Source: Gordonibacter faecis (GTDB taxonomy: Bacteria > Actinomycetota > Coriobacteriia > Coriobacteriales > Eggerthellaceae). Taken from it: 64,000 nt of DNA. The translations under genes were made by a program, and so were the position numbers. This document shows, piece after piece, positions 25,081 to 33,616 of the stretch. The notes beneath the pieces were generated by a model. That model had not been told where the DNA came from. It was given only the letters and a program-made list of their open reading frames with translations, and searched no databases. The first letter of the stretch is position 1. The number at the start of each line of letters is the position of its first letter. The stretch is taken from contig NZ_JASJEU010000024.1 in assembly GCF_030077735.1 (NCBI RefSeq), positions 62,001-126,000 of the forward strand, read 5' to 3'.

Positions 25081-25434
25081 TCAGCGACCGAGCAGGTGGC
25101 GAACAGCCGCCACGGGATGATGCAAGAGCATGCGCGGGCCGGCGTAGCGCATGACCGCACGTACGGCTTCGCGCTTGTCGGGAGCATAGCAATGGTTGCC
25201 ACACTGTTCGCACGAGGTTTTGACCTCCATCTTGCGACAGCGCTCCGTGCGCAGCACGGCGTAGGCGTCTAGCTCAGCACACGCCGGACACACCCGCGCG
25301 CCACAATGCGCCGTCTCGGTGCGCGCGGCCGCCTCATGGTTACCGGCGCAGTACAGCACCACCATCTGCGAGATGGTGCGCTTCTCGCGCACGCGGCGCT
25401 TCGCTGTCTGAGGGGAGTCAACCATGGCAAACAT
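25081..25434 (-). CDS. ygbA: YgbA-like protein (nitrous oxide-stimulated promoter family)
   Basis: 117 aa, the size of E. coli YgbA. Family features: REKRTISQMVVLYCAGNHE, CPACAELDAYAVLRTERCR and the Cys-rich segment KTSCEQCGNHCYAPDKREAVRAVMRYAGPRML. The conserved cysteines suggest metal binding. In other bacteria the family is linked to nitrosative stress, but the biochemical role is unknown. ATG 25434 is favoured; a second ATG (25425) is possible. It stands alone, with repeats upstream. Confidence 0.85.
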   Translation of the reverse strand: MFAMVDSPQTAKRRVREKRTISQMVVLYCAGNHEAAARTETAHCGARVCPACAELDAYAVLRTERCRKMEVKTSCEQCGNHCYAPDKREAVRAVMRYAGPRMLLHHPVAAVRHLLGR

Positions 25435-25531
25435 TTTACCAAACCCCCCGCACCTGTCCATCGGGATTTCCCCTGCTCCCTGATCAAAGATACCTTTATC
25501 ATCCCGAGCGGAACGCCGCCAGTATCCCCCT

Positions 25532-25685
25532 GTCATCCTGAGCGGAGGCGCGAAGCGCCGTAGTCGCGACGCGAAGCTAGTCCCGCAGGGGAAGGATCCC
25601 GTGTGGCGTTAGCTGGGGGTATTCCTGCTGGCGCCGTTCGGGATCCTTCGACTACGCTCACTGCGTTCGCTCCGCTCAGGATGAC
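25532..25685. repeat. Large palindromic dispersed repeat
   Basis: 16-bp arms GTCATCCTGAGCGGAG (25532-25547) and CTCCGCTCAGGATGAC (25670-25685) are exact inverted copies. Inside are inverted GGATCC-containing segments. The right half matches 22659-22704. It fills most of the 306-bp gap between the YgbA-like gene start and the 3' end of the ABC permease; I see no gene there. Confidence 0.75.
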
Positions 25686-25740
25686 ACAGGGGTACACCAA
25701 CGGCGCCTCTGCAGGATGACGGGGGGTTGCGCACGCTTCC

Positions 25741-27936
25741 CTACCCCAGAAGCTTGCTTCCCAGTGAAGAGCGAATGATGCCCTTGCTGGCGAAATACGT
25801 CACCAGCAGATACGCGCCGTAAATCACCGCGGTAAACACGCCGGTCAGAAGCGCGGGCTCAAGTACTGACACGCCCAGCTGCTTGGTCACCGTCTCGCTG
25901 ATAATTCCCACCGCACACACCGTGTGACACACAGCCAGCGCTAGCGGCACCAGGAAGTACACGAGCGTCTGCGTGCGCAGCGACCGGAAGATCATGCGGC
26001 GGTCGCAGCCAATCTCGGCGAGCGTGCGGTAGCGCGGCAGCGAGTCACTGGTCTCCGACAGCTGCTGGATGGCAAGGATTGCCGCCGTAGCCACCAGAAA
26101 CATGAAGCCAATGTAGAGCGCCAGGTACGAAATCATGAGGTTCATGCCGCTCGACTGAATGAGCACCTCTTGCGCGGTAAACGTCAGCGTAACCGGCCAG
26201 GGATTCGGGCCGAACGCCCAGCCCGACGCAGCCACCTCGGCGCTGGGGGGTGACACCTGGGCCAGCAGCTGCTCAAGCAGCACATCGCCCTCGGTACGAT
26301 CCACCTTGTACATGAGGTTCAGGTAGCTCGCGTCCGGCACCTGACCCTGAGCGCGCAAGTCGGCAATCACCGAATCGGACACGATAACCTCGGCACCGCT
26401 CGACACGAACGCAGCATCTTCCAGCGGCTGACTGCGCAGCTCGCCCACCGAGGTGAGTTCGCGGCCTGCTGCCACCACCGTCTCGCCTTCTTTCGCGAGC
26501 GATTCCGCAAGCCCTTTCATGCCATCGAGGGTGTTGTTCACGGCGTAGTTGTTCTCGCCTACCTCTACCGTCGGACGCCCGGTGAGCTCGGCAAGTGTAT
26601 TGAACTGTGAGACAGCGATGAGCGTGACACCCTGCTTGTGCACGGCCTCGTTCTGGTTCTCGTTGCCCGTGTCCCACTGGTAGCGATCCATGAGTTCACC
26701 GTAGGATGTGTCGGCGCTTACATAGGCGTCAATCTGCGCGGACTGCTTCACCAGTTGGTTCCACAGCTCGGGCGCGCCGTCGGCCAGCTTCGCGGCCATG
26801 TCCCAATCGTACGCCTCAGCGTCGGCCTTGATTTTGGCTGCTTTCTCGTCGGCCACCTTCTGGTATTCGCGATCTTCCTCGGACATGTTCGCCAGTTTTT
26901 CGGGATCATCGGTTCCGCCGGTGTTCAGGTAGATGTTCGCGGTCAGCGTGGCATCGTACAGCGTGCCGTTCTCAATGTTTCCGCTGAACGCGCGCGCCAG
27001 CCCCATGCCGGTGGAGAACACTGTCAGCGAGAAGAACAGCATCACGCACACCACCGACAGCGACACAAACGCCGTATTTACCTTGCTGGCAATTTGGCGT
27101 GTCGTAAACATGACCAGACCTTTGAAATACACGCCGCGCGTGCGTTCAAGTACGGCAATCACAAAGCCCGCGAGCGACCAGAAGAACAAGAACGTTCCCA
27201 GCACCATGAGCACCGTGGCCCTGGTGAATCCTGGGCCAAAATCCAGCACGCCGTTCTCGATGAGCGTGACATACGCCCACGCGAGAATGCCCACCGCCGC
27301 AATGAACGCCACCAGGCTCACCCACGGATTCCGCACGCGGTAACGCGCGTTCTTGGCGCGAGCGCTGAGTAGGTCGATAAGCTTATAGCGCCTGATGGAA
27401 AGCGTGTTGAACACCGCCGTCACCGCAAAGATGAGCACAAAGCAGATGAGTGTCAGCATGAAGCCGTCGAAGGAAAATACGAACTGATACTGCGTCATCT
27501 GGATGTTGAACAGCCCCGCCGTCACGAACGAAAGTCCCTGCGACAGCGCAAGTCCCAGCACCAGGCCCACGGCCAGCGACACCAGGCCCACCGCCACCGT
27601 TTCCATGAGCACGATGGCCGACACCTGCCCCGGCTTCATGCCTAACACCAGGTAGGTACCGAATTCCTGCTTGCGCCGCCGGATGAGGAAGCCGTTGGCA
27701 TACAGCACCAAAAAGCCCAGCACACAGGCAATAAGCACGCTGAACATGCCAAGGAACTGCCCCGTGAGCGCAAACACGCTGCCCGAGGCCGTGTCTGCGA
27801 GGTCGAACAGGATGGACTGACTCTGCACGGAGTTGAACGCGTAGAACACCGCCACGCCGAATACGAGCGTGACGAAGTACACAGCGTAGTCCCGCACCGA
27901 GCGGCGCACGTTGCGCCACGCGAGTTTAGCTAGCAT
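25741..27936 (-). CDS. BceB-type ABC transporter permease (FtsX family)
   Basis: 731 aa with ten predicted membrane segments and a large extracytoplasmic domain (about residues 310-600), as in BceB-type permeases. Starts MLAKLAWRNVRRSVRDY; an FtsX-type segment (FLIRRRKQEFGTYLVLGMK) follows helix 2. It would work with the ATPase encoded just upstream to remove or sense cell-envelope-active peptides. ATG 27936 is chosen because GGAGGGG lies 9 bases before it; upstream TTG and ATG codons overlap that site. It overlaps the ATPase gene by 11 bases. Confidence 0.92.
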   Translation of the reverse strand: MLAKLAWRNVRRSVRDYAVYFVTLVFGVAVFYAFNSVQSQSILFDLADTASGSVFALTGQFLGMFSVLIACVLGFLVLYANGFLIRRRKQEFGTYLVLGMKPGQVSAIVLMETVAVGLVSLAVGLVLGLALSQGLSFVTAGLFNIQMTQYQFVFSFDGFMLTLICFVLIFAVTAVFNTLSIRRYKLIDLLSARAKNARYRVRNPWVSLVAFIAAVGILAWAYVTLIENGVLDFGPGFTRATVLMVLGTFLFFWSLAGFVIAVLERTRGVYFKGLVMFTTRQIASKVNTAFVSLSVVCVMLFFSLTVFSTGMGLARAFSGNIENGTLYDATLTANIYLNTGGTDDPEKLANMSEEDREYQKVADEKAAKIKADAEAYDWDMAAKLADGAPELWNQLVKQSAQIDAYVSADTSYGELMDRYQWDTGNENQNEAVHKQGVTLIAVSQFNTLAELTGRPTVEVGENNYAVNNTLDGMKGLAESLAKEGETVVAAGRELTSVGELRSQPLEDAAFVSSGAEVIVSDSVIADLRAQGQVPDASYLNLMYKVDRTEGDVLLEQLLAQVSPPSAEVAASGWAFGPNPWPVTLTFTAQEVLIQSSGMNLMISYLALYIGFMFLVATAAILAIQQLSETSDSLPRYRTLAEIGCDRRMIFRSLRTQTLVYFLVPLALAVCHTVCAVGIISETVTKQLGVSVLEPALLTGVFTAVIYGAYLLVTYFASKGIIRSSLGSKLLG

Positions 27937-28753
27937 CGCGCACATCCCCTCCAAGGAAGGTCACCACTTCCATGATGCGGTTGAAGAAGTCGGTGCGGCT
28001 GGTGTCGCCCTTGCGAATTTCATTGAACACGGCGCCGTCCTTGATGAACAGGATGCGGCTGGCAAACGACGCGGCGAACGAATCGTGCGTCACCATCATA
28101 ATGGTGGCGTTCAGCTGGGTGTTCATCATGGTGAGCGTGTCCAGCATCACCGAGGCACTGCGCGAATCAAGCGCGCCGGTGGGCTCGTCGGCCAGTACCA
28201 ATTTCGGGTCAGCCACCATGGCGCGCGCCGCCGCGATGCGCTGCTTTTGGCCGCCGGACATCTGGTAGGGATATTTGTTCAGCACGTCCGACACGCCTAG
28301 GACCTGCGCAATCTCTTCCACCTTCGGGCGCACCTTGGAGGTGTGCTCCCCCTTCACCGTGAGCGCGAGCGCGATGTTTTCGAACGCGGTCAGCGTGTCC
28401 AGCAGGTTGGAGTCCTGGAAGATGAAGCCCAAATCGTCGCGGCGGAACTTCGCCAGCGAGCGCGAGCGCAAACCCGTGACGTCGCGGCCGTCCACGAGAA
28501 TATGGCCGCTCGTGACCGTGTCGATGGTGGCTACGCAGTTCAGCAGCGTGGTTTTGCCGGAGCCCGACGGCCCCATGATGCCCACGAACTCGCCCGGCAT
28601 CACGTCGAAGCTGATATCGTTGATGGCGCGCGTGACGGAATCGCGGTTGCCGTACACCTTTTCAATCTGACGCACGGACAAAATGGGTCGCGCCGAGCCC
28701 GCTGCAGCATGGGCCGCCGCGGCGCTTTGCGGAGTGGCATACACTTCGGTCAT
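27926..28753 (-). CDS. BceA-type ABC transporter ATP-binding protein
   Basis: 275 aa. Walker A GPSGSGKTT, Q-loop FIFQDSNLLDTLTAFENI, signature YQMSGGQKQRIAAARA, Walker B KLVLADEPTGALDS and switch His VTHDSF. The Ala-rich N-terminal extension before ILSVRQIEKVYG is unusual. ATG 28753 gives 9 bases of spacing to GAAGAGGAG; the ATG at 28762 is too close. Operon order: response regulator, kinase, ATPase, permease. Confidence 0.95.
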   Translation of the reverse strand: MTEVYATPQSAAAAHAAAGSARPILSVRQIEKVYGNRDSVTRAINDISFDVMPGEFVGIMGPSGSGKTTLLNCVATIDTVTSGHILVDGRDVTGLRSRSLAKFRRDDLGFIFQDSNLLDTLTAFENIALALTVKGEHTSKVRPKVEEIAQVLGVSDVLNKYPYQMSGGQKQRIAAARAMVADPKLVLADEPTGALDSRSASVMLDTLTMMNTQLNATIMMVTHDSFAASFASRILFIKDGAVFNEIRKGDTSRTDFFNRIMEVVTFLGGDVRDAS

Positions 28754-28836
28754 GATTCGCATCTCCTCTTCTTCGGGTATGAGAAGATACTACGAAACCC
28801 CACCCCCACCTGCCATAGCCCATCCTTACCCCAACC

Positions 28837-29880
28837 TTACGCTTTTGAAAGGAAGAGAGTGGTATCCAAACGGCGGCGGTCGTGGGGGAAGGTTATGAGG
28901 ACGCGGGTACCGCTTCCCTCTTCCGAGGCGAGGCCCACGCCCAAGTCCATCTTCGTGCACAGCTCGGACACCAGGTAGAGGCCCATGCCGGTGGACGAGC
29001 CCAGCATGCGACCGTTTTGGCCGGTGAAGCCTCGCTCGAACACGCGCGGGACGTCAGCGGCGGGAATGCCGGGGCCGTCGTCGGCCACCTCCAGCACAGT
29101 GCGCGCGGCGGGCGTGCCCTCCCCCTCCGTGCGCGTGGAGAACCGCACCTGCGTCGCGCCGTACTTCGCCGCATTCGTCACCAGTTGCCCCACAATGAAG
29201 GCGAGCCACTTCGCGTCGGCAAATACGCGCACGTCACGACCTAGCTCAATAACCGGCGTCGTCCCCTGCTCAATGAGGAAGCGTGCGTGCTTCTTCACCG
29301 CGCCGCGCACCACGCTTTCAAGCGGCACCTCGCGAATGGCGAAGTCCCGCGCAAGCGAGGTGGAGCGCGCGTAGTAAAGCGCCTGTTCAACGTATCCCTC
29401 GATGCGGTCAAGCTCGCCTTTGAGCTTCGTGGCCTCCGAACCGTGCAGGTTCGCCGCCATGAGACCCGCGGCGGCGATGGGCGTTTTTATCTCGTGGATC
29501 CACAGCTCAATGTAGTCGCGGTACGCCTCGGCTTGCTGCTTGTGCGCGGCCACGTCATCGGCCGCCGCCTTCCCCGTGGCTTCAAGCGCCTCGAACGTCA
29601 AGCAGCCCTCAAGAAACTCGGGTTCTTCCAACAACGACGAGGCGTAATAGGCGTTCTCTAGGTCGTCGGTGAAACGCACCAACTCGTCGTAGAAGCGACG
29701 ACGACGTGCAAAGTCGTACGCAAAGACCACCGCCCCGCAGGCCACCACGAAGCACGCGCCCAGGACGGCCGCCTGCACGCCGTCGCCCAGCACCATAAAC
29801 ATGCCTGCCACACCAAATGCGCAGATGACAAGCAGTACGCACGCCACTGCGCGATCGCGCAGATACCGTCCCAGGCTCAT
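28837..29880 (-). CDS. BceS-type intramembrane-sensing histidine kinase
   Basis: 347 aa. Two N-terminal membrane helices (about 11-32 and 35-55) with almost no loop between them, as in intramembrane-sensing kinases that rely on their ABC transporter for detection. Phosphorylated His129 lies in ELWIHEIKTPIAA, the BceS-type H box. The ATPase domain has N (QLVTNAAKYGA), DDGPGIP and GSSTGMGLYLV boxes. ATG 29880 lies 4 bases after the response regulator stop. Confidence 0.93.
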   Translation of the reverse strand: MSLGRYLRDRAVACVLLVICAFGVAGMFMVLGDGVQAAVLGACFVVACGAVVFAYDFARRRRFYDELVRFTDDLENAYYASSLLEEPEFLEGCLTFEALEATGKAAADDVAAHKQQAEAYRDYIELWIHEIKTPIAAAGLMAANLHGSEATKLKGELDRIEGYVEQALYYARSTSLARDFAIREVPLESVVRGAVKKHARFLIEQGTTPVIELGRDVRVFADAKWLAFIVGQLVTNAAKYGATQVRFSTRTEGEGTPAARTVLEVADDGPGIPAADVPRVFERGFTGQNGRMLGSSTGMGLYLVSELCTKMDLGVGLASEEGSGTRVLITFPHDRRRLDTTLFLSKA

Positions 29881-29884
29881 GGCC

Positions 29885-30553
29885 TCACACCAAATACCCT
29901 TGTCCACGCCTGGTCACCAAAAAGCCCTCGGGCACACCGATGGAGGCCAGGCTTTTGCGTAGGCGGTTCACGTTCACCGTAAGGGTGTTGTCGTCGATGA
30001 AGGCGTCGGATTGCCAGAGTTCCATCATCAGCTCCTGGCGCGAGATAATGGTGTCGTGGTTCGCCATGAGCAGGTGCAGAATTTTCAGCTCGTTGCGCGT
30101 AAGTTCCACCGCGTGCCCGTCGTGCTCCACCGTGCCGCGGGCCACATCCAGCACCACGCCTTTGTGCGCGATGCGCGTAGACGGCTCCCCGCGCTGCGAG
30201 CGACGCAGCACCGATTGCAGGCGCGCGAGCAACACGGCGGGGTTGTAGGGCTTCGTCACGTAGTCGTCCGCACCCAGGTTCATGCTCATGACTTCGTCAA
30301 ACTCGCTATCGGACGAGGTGAGCATGATGATGGGCACGTCGCTTTCCTGCCGCACCGCGCGGCACACGGCATGCCCGCCGGCGCCGGGAAGCTTCAAGTC
30401 CAACAGCACGCAATCGGGCTCAGCCGCCAGAATCTCGTCGACCACGCAATCAAAGTTCGCGGTGGACACCGGCTCGTGACCCTGCAATTCCAGCAGGTGA
30501 GACACCTCTTCGCGCAAAGGCGCGTCATCCTCCACAATGAATATGACGGCCAC
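29885..30553 (-). CDS. OmpR/PhoB family response regulator (BceR-type)
   Basis: 222 aa. Receiver domain with acidic pocket VEDD, phospho-acceptor D52 (CVLLDLKLPG), T (MLTSSD) and K (DDYVTKPYNP). The C-terminal winged helix spans about 130-222 (VDDIL-type INVNRLRKSLA region). GTG 30553 has GAAGGGGG upstream. First gene of the four-gene Bce-type operon. Confidence 0.94.
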   Translation of the reverse strand: MAVIFIVEDDAPLREEVSHLLELQGHEPVSTANFDCVVDEILAAEPDCVLLDLKLPGAGGHAVCRAVRQESDVPIIMLTSSDSEFDEVMSMNLGADDYVTKPYNPAVLLARLQSVLRRSQRGEPSTRIAHKGVVLDVARGTVEHDGHAVELTRNELKILHLLMANHDTIISRQELMMELWQSDAFIDDNTLTVNVNRLRKSLASIGVPEGFLVTRRGQGYLV

Positions 30554-30601
30554 AAAGCCCCCTTCGCGATGCGTTGCCGCACGTCCGCGCGCAGCAACAG
30601 G

Positions 30602-30614
30602 TTACGGTACGTAA
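30602..30614. promoter_or_regulatory. Palindrome upstream of the Bce-type operon
   Basis: TTACG-GTA-CGTAA, a perfect 13-bp palindrome about 50 bp before the response regulator GTG. Possible operator, for autoregulation by the response regulator. No direct support beyond position and symmetry. Confidence 0.3.
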
Positions 30615-30684
30615 GCCATACTATGACATCCGCGTGACGGATGCCCCCAGACGTAACCGTATCGTCATCGGAGGGCCGGCGCGG

Positions 30685-31152
30685 CTAGTGCTGCCGCGCA
30701 GAGGTGTTCGGCATCACCGGGCACACGACGTCCGTATTCTTGCGAAAGTAGCGCAGAAGAAAGGTGAGGCCCGCCACCACCAGCGCAATACCCAGCCCCG
30801 TATAGAAGAAGGCGAAAAACCAGTCCGGGATCAGGCCCGACATGCGCAGCCCAATGCCGCCGACCATCATGATAGCCATCATGATATAGCCCTTCTTGTC
30901 GAAGAACTTGAAGATGTTCGTCTTCGCTTCTTCGTAGCCGCGAATGCGCGCCGTGTGTTTGCGCACCATTTTCTGGAAAATGCGGGAATGGAACAGCACG
31001 AAGATCACGACCGAACCCACCAAGAGCGCCCAGATGACCCAGCCCCAGTCGTGCCGATACGCGCCCAGCCCGATGTTCGCGATGTTGGCGCCCGCGATGG
31101 CCCACACGATGCCAGCCACTAACATGAGCTTTTCGGTGGTTATCTTCAACAT
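30685..31152 (-). CDS. Conserved membrane protein, function unknown
   Basis: 155 aa with four probable membrane helices (near 9-28, 37-53, 89-105 and 113-134). A basic cytoplasmic stretch FHSRIFQKMVRKHTARIRGYEEAKTN lies between helices 2 and 3. ATG 31152 is 2 bases after the TetR stop and shares the AAGGAGG that ends the TetR gene, so the two are co-translated. The TetR protein presumably controls it. Not a family I can name. Confidence 0.75.
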   Translation of the reverse strand: MLKITTEKLMLVAGIVWAIAGANIANIGLGAYRHDWGWVIWALLVGSVVIFVLFHSRIFQKMVRKHTARIRGYEEAKTNIFKFFDKKGYIMMAIMMVGGIGLRMSGLIPDWFFAFFYTGLGIALVVAGLTFLLRYFRKNTDVVCPVMPNTSARQH

Positions 31153-31154
31153 GA

Positions 31155-31793
31155 TTACTCAACCTCCTTGACAGCCCGTGCCGTCGACTCGCTTTGCTGT
31201 TCAGGGGCGACATGCGCCCCTTCGGTGTGCGCCGGCGCTTCGTAGAGCGCGGCGCTCAAAAGATGCGCCAACACGCGGCAATCGCCCTCGCCGGCGCTTA
31301 GGGTGTGAATAAGGCTGTCCAGCACAAACGCCACCAGTTCCTCCGCGCTCACGCCCGCGCGGGCAACATCGGCGTCGGGGTCGGCCGCAAGGACGGCCTG
31401 AAGGCCCGCACGCATGTGGTTGAAGAGTTCCGTTTCGCGCAGCTTGCCCGCATCACGGCCCTGCATAGACAAGGCGCTGATCTGCGGTAACCAGTCTGAG
31501 CGAAACGCTGCAAGGCCTGAGGTAAGGGCGCTGTGCAAGCGCACCACAAAGGCATCGAAGCGCTCCCCCGGCACCACGCGGCACAAGTCCTCCTGGAAGA
31601 CATTGCCCCAAAACGTGCCGATGACCTCCACCATGAGGTCGTCTTTCGTAGGGAAGCAGTTGTAGATGGTGCCCACCGACACGCCGCACGCCTCGGCCAC
31701 GCCGCGGATGTCAAGGGCCGCAAGCCCCCGCTTTTCAGCGAGCGCATAGGCCGTCTGCGTGATGGTGGCGCGATCCACGCCTCGTCGCACCAT
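31155..31793 (-). CDS. TetR family transcriptional regulator (autoregulated)
   Basis: 212 aa. The N-terminal TetR helix-turn-helix is at about 5-50 (TITQTAYALAEKRGLAALDIRGVAEACGVS-type; VGTIYNCFPTKDDLM). The C-terminal ligand/dimer domain is followed by a charged tail. ATG 31793 has GGAGG at 5 bases. Two TGAAC-N3-GTTCA palindromes flank its promoter. Likely target: itself and the downstream membrane protein. Confidence 0.92.
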   Translation of the reverse strand: MVRRGVDRATITQTAYALAEKRGLAALDIRGVAEACGVSVGTIYNCFPTKDDLMVEVIGTFWGNVFQEDLCRVVPGERFDAFVVRLHSALTSGLAAFRSDWLPQISALSMQGRDAGKLRETELFNHMRAGLQAVLAADPDADVARAGVSAEELVAFVLDSLIHTLSAGEGDCRVLAHLLSAALYEAPAHTEGAHVAPEQQSESTARAVKEVE

Positions 31794-31843
31794 GGCGCCC
31801 TCCTTTCCGCGTGTGGGTTTCTGCCGGTGTTGCCAATCCAAAG

Positions 31844-31856
31844 TGAACATCGTTCA
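31844..31856. promoter_or_regulatory. TetR operator 1, TGAAC-ATC-GTTCA
   Basis: Perfect palindromic half-sites separated by 3 bases, lying just downstream of the expected transcription start of the TetR gene (-10 at 31877-31872). Confidence 0.65.
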
Positions 31857-31871
31857 TTTCAAGCTGTGCCT

Positions 31872-31899
31872 ATTATACGCACGCCCGCAAACGAAGCAA
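31872..31899 (-). promoter_or_regulatory. Putative promoter of the TetR gene
   Basis: Minus-strand -10 TATAAT (31877-31872) and a -35-like TTGCTT (31899-31894) with a 16-bp spacer. It sits between the two TGAAC-N3-GTTCA operators. Confidence 0.6.
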
Positions 31900-31932
31900 G
31901 GGGTTTCTGAACAATGTTCAGAAACCCCTTGC
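31896..31932. terminator. 37-bp palindrome containing TetR operator 2 (31908-31920)
   Basis: 18-bp arms, GCAAGGGGTTTCTGAACA and its exact complement, around a single A. The core TGAAC-AAT-GTTCA (31908-31920) repeats operator 1, 64 bp centre to centre. It also lies 90 bp after the lipoprotein stop, where it could act as that gene's terminator on the minus strand (followed by TTCGTTTGC). Confidence 0.65.
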
Positions 31933-32021
31933 GAGCGGTGGCCACGTTGGGTAGTCAGCGCAGAGTGCGCGCCCGGCAACTCACTTTGGAGCTGGTCGGA
32001 TGCTGCACAGTGCATGCGGAT

Positions 32022-32495
32022 TTACTTGTCGGTACCTAAGCCGTTTTCGGTAATGTCAAGAATCTCAATCTTCTCGGGCACGAAGTCGGAACCGAGGCCT
32101 GCGCCGCGCATGACCAGCACGTCATCGGCCGCAAACGTCGGGTCGTCAGCTACAGCGCCCGATTCGTCCATAACCACTACATTACCCTTGTTGAAAGTGA
32201 TCTCATCTTCGTCGGCAACAAAGGTCTTCGCGCCACTGCCGTCCTGAGCGTTCTCAAGTTCGCCCAAGTTAACGGTCACTTCGTCGCCGTTCACTGCCAT
32301 TACCTGACCGTAGCGCACGGTCTCGGTTTGGCTGGTGCTGGGTTCCATTTGAGACGTCTCCTGGCCGGAGCCTTCGTTTTGGTTTGCGTCGGTATTGGTG
32401 TCACCCGCCGCGCACCCGTGCAGAAACGGCGTCATGGCCAGCACGGCCGCCACGGCCCAGCCCATCATCCTAAACTTGCGCTTATTCATAAGCAT
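32022..32495 (-). CDS. Small secreted lipoprotein, function unknown
   Basis: 157 aa. Lipoprotein signal peptide MLMNKRKFRMMGWAVAAVLAM ends in the lipobox LHGC. A Thr/Asn/Gln/Ser-rich linker follows, then a beta-rich domain (RYGQVMAVNGDEVTVNLGEL ... KTFVADEDEITFNKGNVVVMD ... LVMRGAG). The VNGDxVTV / EITF pattern is like small beta-barrel domains reported in secreted Actinobacteria proteins. ATG 32495 follows AGAAGGG; neighbouring ATGs at 32498 and 32489 are alternatives. Confidence 0.75.
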   Translation of the reverse strand: MLMNKRKFRMMGWAVAAVLAMTPFLHGCAAGDTNTDANQNEGSGQETSQMEPSTSQTETVRYGQVMAVNGDEVTVNLGELENAQDGSGAKTFVADEDEITFNKGNVVVMDESGAVADDPTFAADDVLVMRGAGLGSDFVPEKIEILDITENGLGTDK

Positions 32496-32653
32496 CATAT
32501 CCCTTCTAACGAGCGTCGCGCGGCGAATGCGCGCCTGTTCAACGCCCAATAGTGAAGGAATGGTCGACCAGTGTGGGCGGAGGGCGCCATCCGTCAGGCA
32601 GCGGTCAGGCCGCCGCTACCTGCGCGCCAACAGCCCGGTGAGCGGCGGGAGCC

Positions 32654-33616
32654 TTAGCCGCGCGGATGCGCGCGATGATGCACCTGCTTGAGACGGCCCG
32701 GGGAGAGGTGCGTATAGATTTGCGTGGTGGACAGGCTTGAGTGGCCGAGCATTTCCTGCACGCTGCGCAGATCGGCCCCGCCGTCGAGCAAATCCGTTGC
32801 AAAGGTGTGGCGCATGTCGTGGGGCGACAGCGTTTCGTCGAGCCCCGCGGCGCGCAGCGCTTCCTTGAACAGCTTGCGGATGCCGTCGGTGGTCATGCCA
32901 TTGCCACGCGTGGACACGAAGAAGAAGTCACTCTGGCGGTCTTTGAGGATGTGTGGGCGCCCTATCAGCAAATACGTGCGCATTGAGGAGAGCGCCATGT
33001 CATGCAGCGGGACGATACGCTCCTTCGACCCCTTGCCGAATACCTTCACCTGGCCGCGCTCGAAGTCGACGTTAGCCGTGAGCAAGCCCGCGGCTTCGGA
33101 CACGCGCGCGCCGCACGCGTAGAGGAACTCCAGCAGCGCCTGGTTACGCAGGTCAACCGGGGTTTGCTCGCGCAGATTGCCGGAGACGTCGCGCTTGCCA
33201 TACACCGACAGCAAACGCACCATGTCGGCGGCGCGTATGACGTGCGGCAGGCTTTTCTGTTTGCGCGGGCCCGAGAGCACGCTTGCCGGGTCGGAGTCGA
33301 TGACGTTGGTCACATTGAGCCAGCGAAAGAAGCTGCGCAGAGCCGAGAGCCGCCGGTTAATGGTGGTGCGCGAGTACTGGGCGCGATCGAGTTCTCCCAG
33401 GTAGCGACGCAGGTGTTTGTGTGTTGCAGCCAGCGGGTCAATATGTTCGCGCGCGGCCCAGCGGGCGTAATCTAACAGGTCGATGCGGTAGGCGCGCAGC
33501 GTGTGCACCGAGGCATTGTGCTCCACGCGCAGCGCATCGCAGAAGCCCTCAATGAGCGCTTCGGTGTGCGGGTCACACTCCGGGGTGTCATCTGGTGCTA
33601 GAGAGGTTTCAGTCAT
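32654..33616 (-). CDS. Tyrosine recombinase, XerC/XerD type
   Basis: 320 aa. N-terminal SAM-like DNA-binding domain (about 15-100) and C-terminal catalytic domain with the full set R (CGARVSEAAGL), K (GKGSKERIVPL), HxxR (SPHDMRHTFAT), H (LGHSSLSTTQ) and Tyr (IYTHLSP). Start ATG 33616 overlaps the trmFO stop (ATGACTGA), so it is coupled. The trmFO-xerC order is that of the chromosomal dimer-resolution recombinase in many Gram-positives, so I read it as housekeeping rather than an integrase. Confidence 0.93.
   Translation of the reverse strand: MTETSLAPDDTPECDPHTEALIEGFCDALRVEHNASVHTLRAYRIDLLDYARWAAREHIDPLAATHKHLRRYLGELDRAQYSRTTINRRLSALRSFFRWLNVTNVIDSDPASVLSGPRKQKSLPHVIRAADMVRLLSVYGKRDVSGNLREQTPVDLRNQALLEFLYACGARVSEAAGLLTANVDFERGQVKVFGKGSKERIVPLHDMALSSMRTYLLIGRPHILKDRQSDFFFVSTRGNGMTTDGIRKLFKEALRAAGLDETLSPHDMRHTFATDLLDGGADLRSVQEMLGHSSLSTTQIYTHLSPGRLKQVHHRAHPRG

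Noticed and set aside
32654..33616. Integrase of a mobile element
   Set aside because: The gene overlaps trmFO in a conserved housekeeping order. No attachment-site repeats, phage or transfer genes are nearby, so a Xer-type chromosomal recombinase is more likely.
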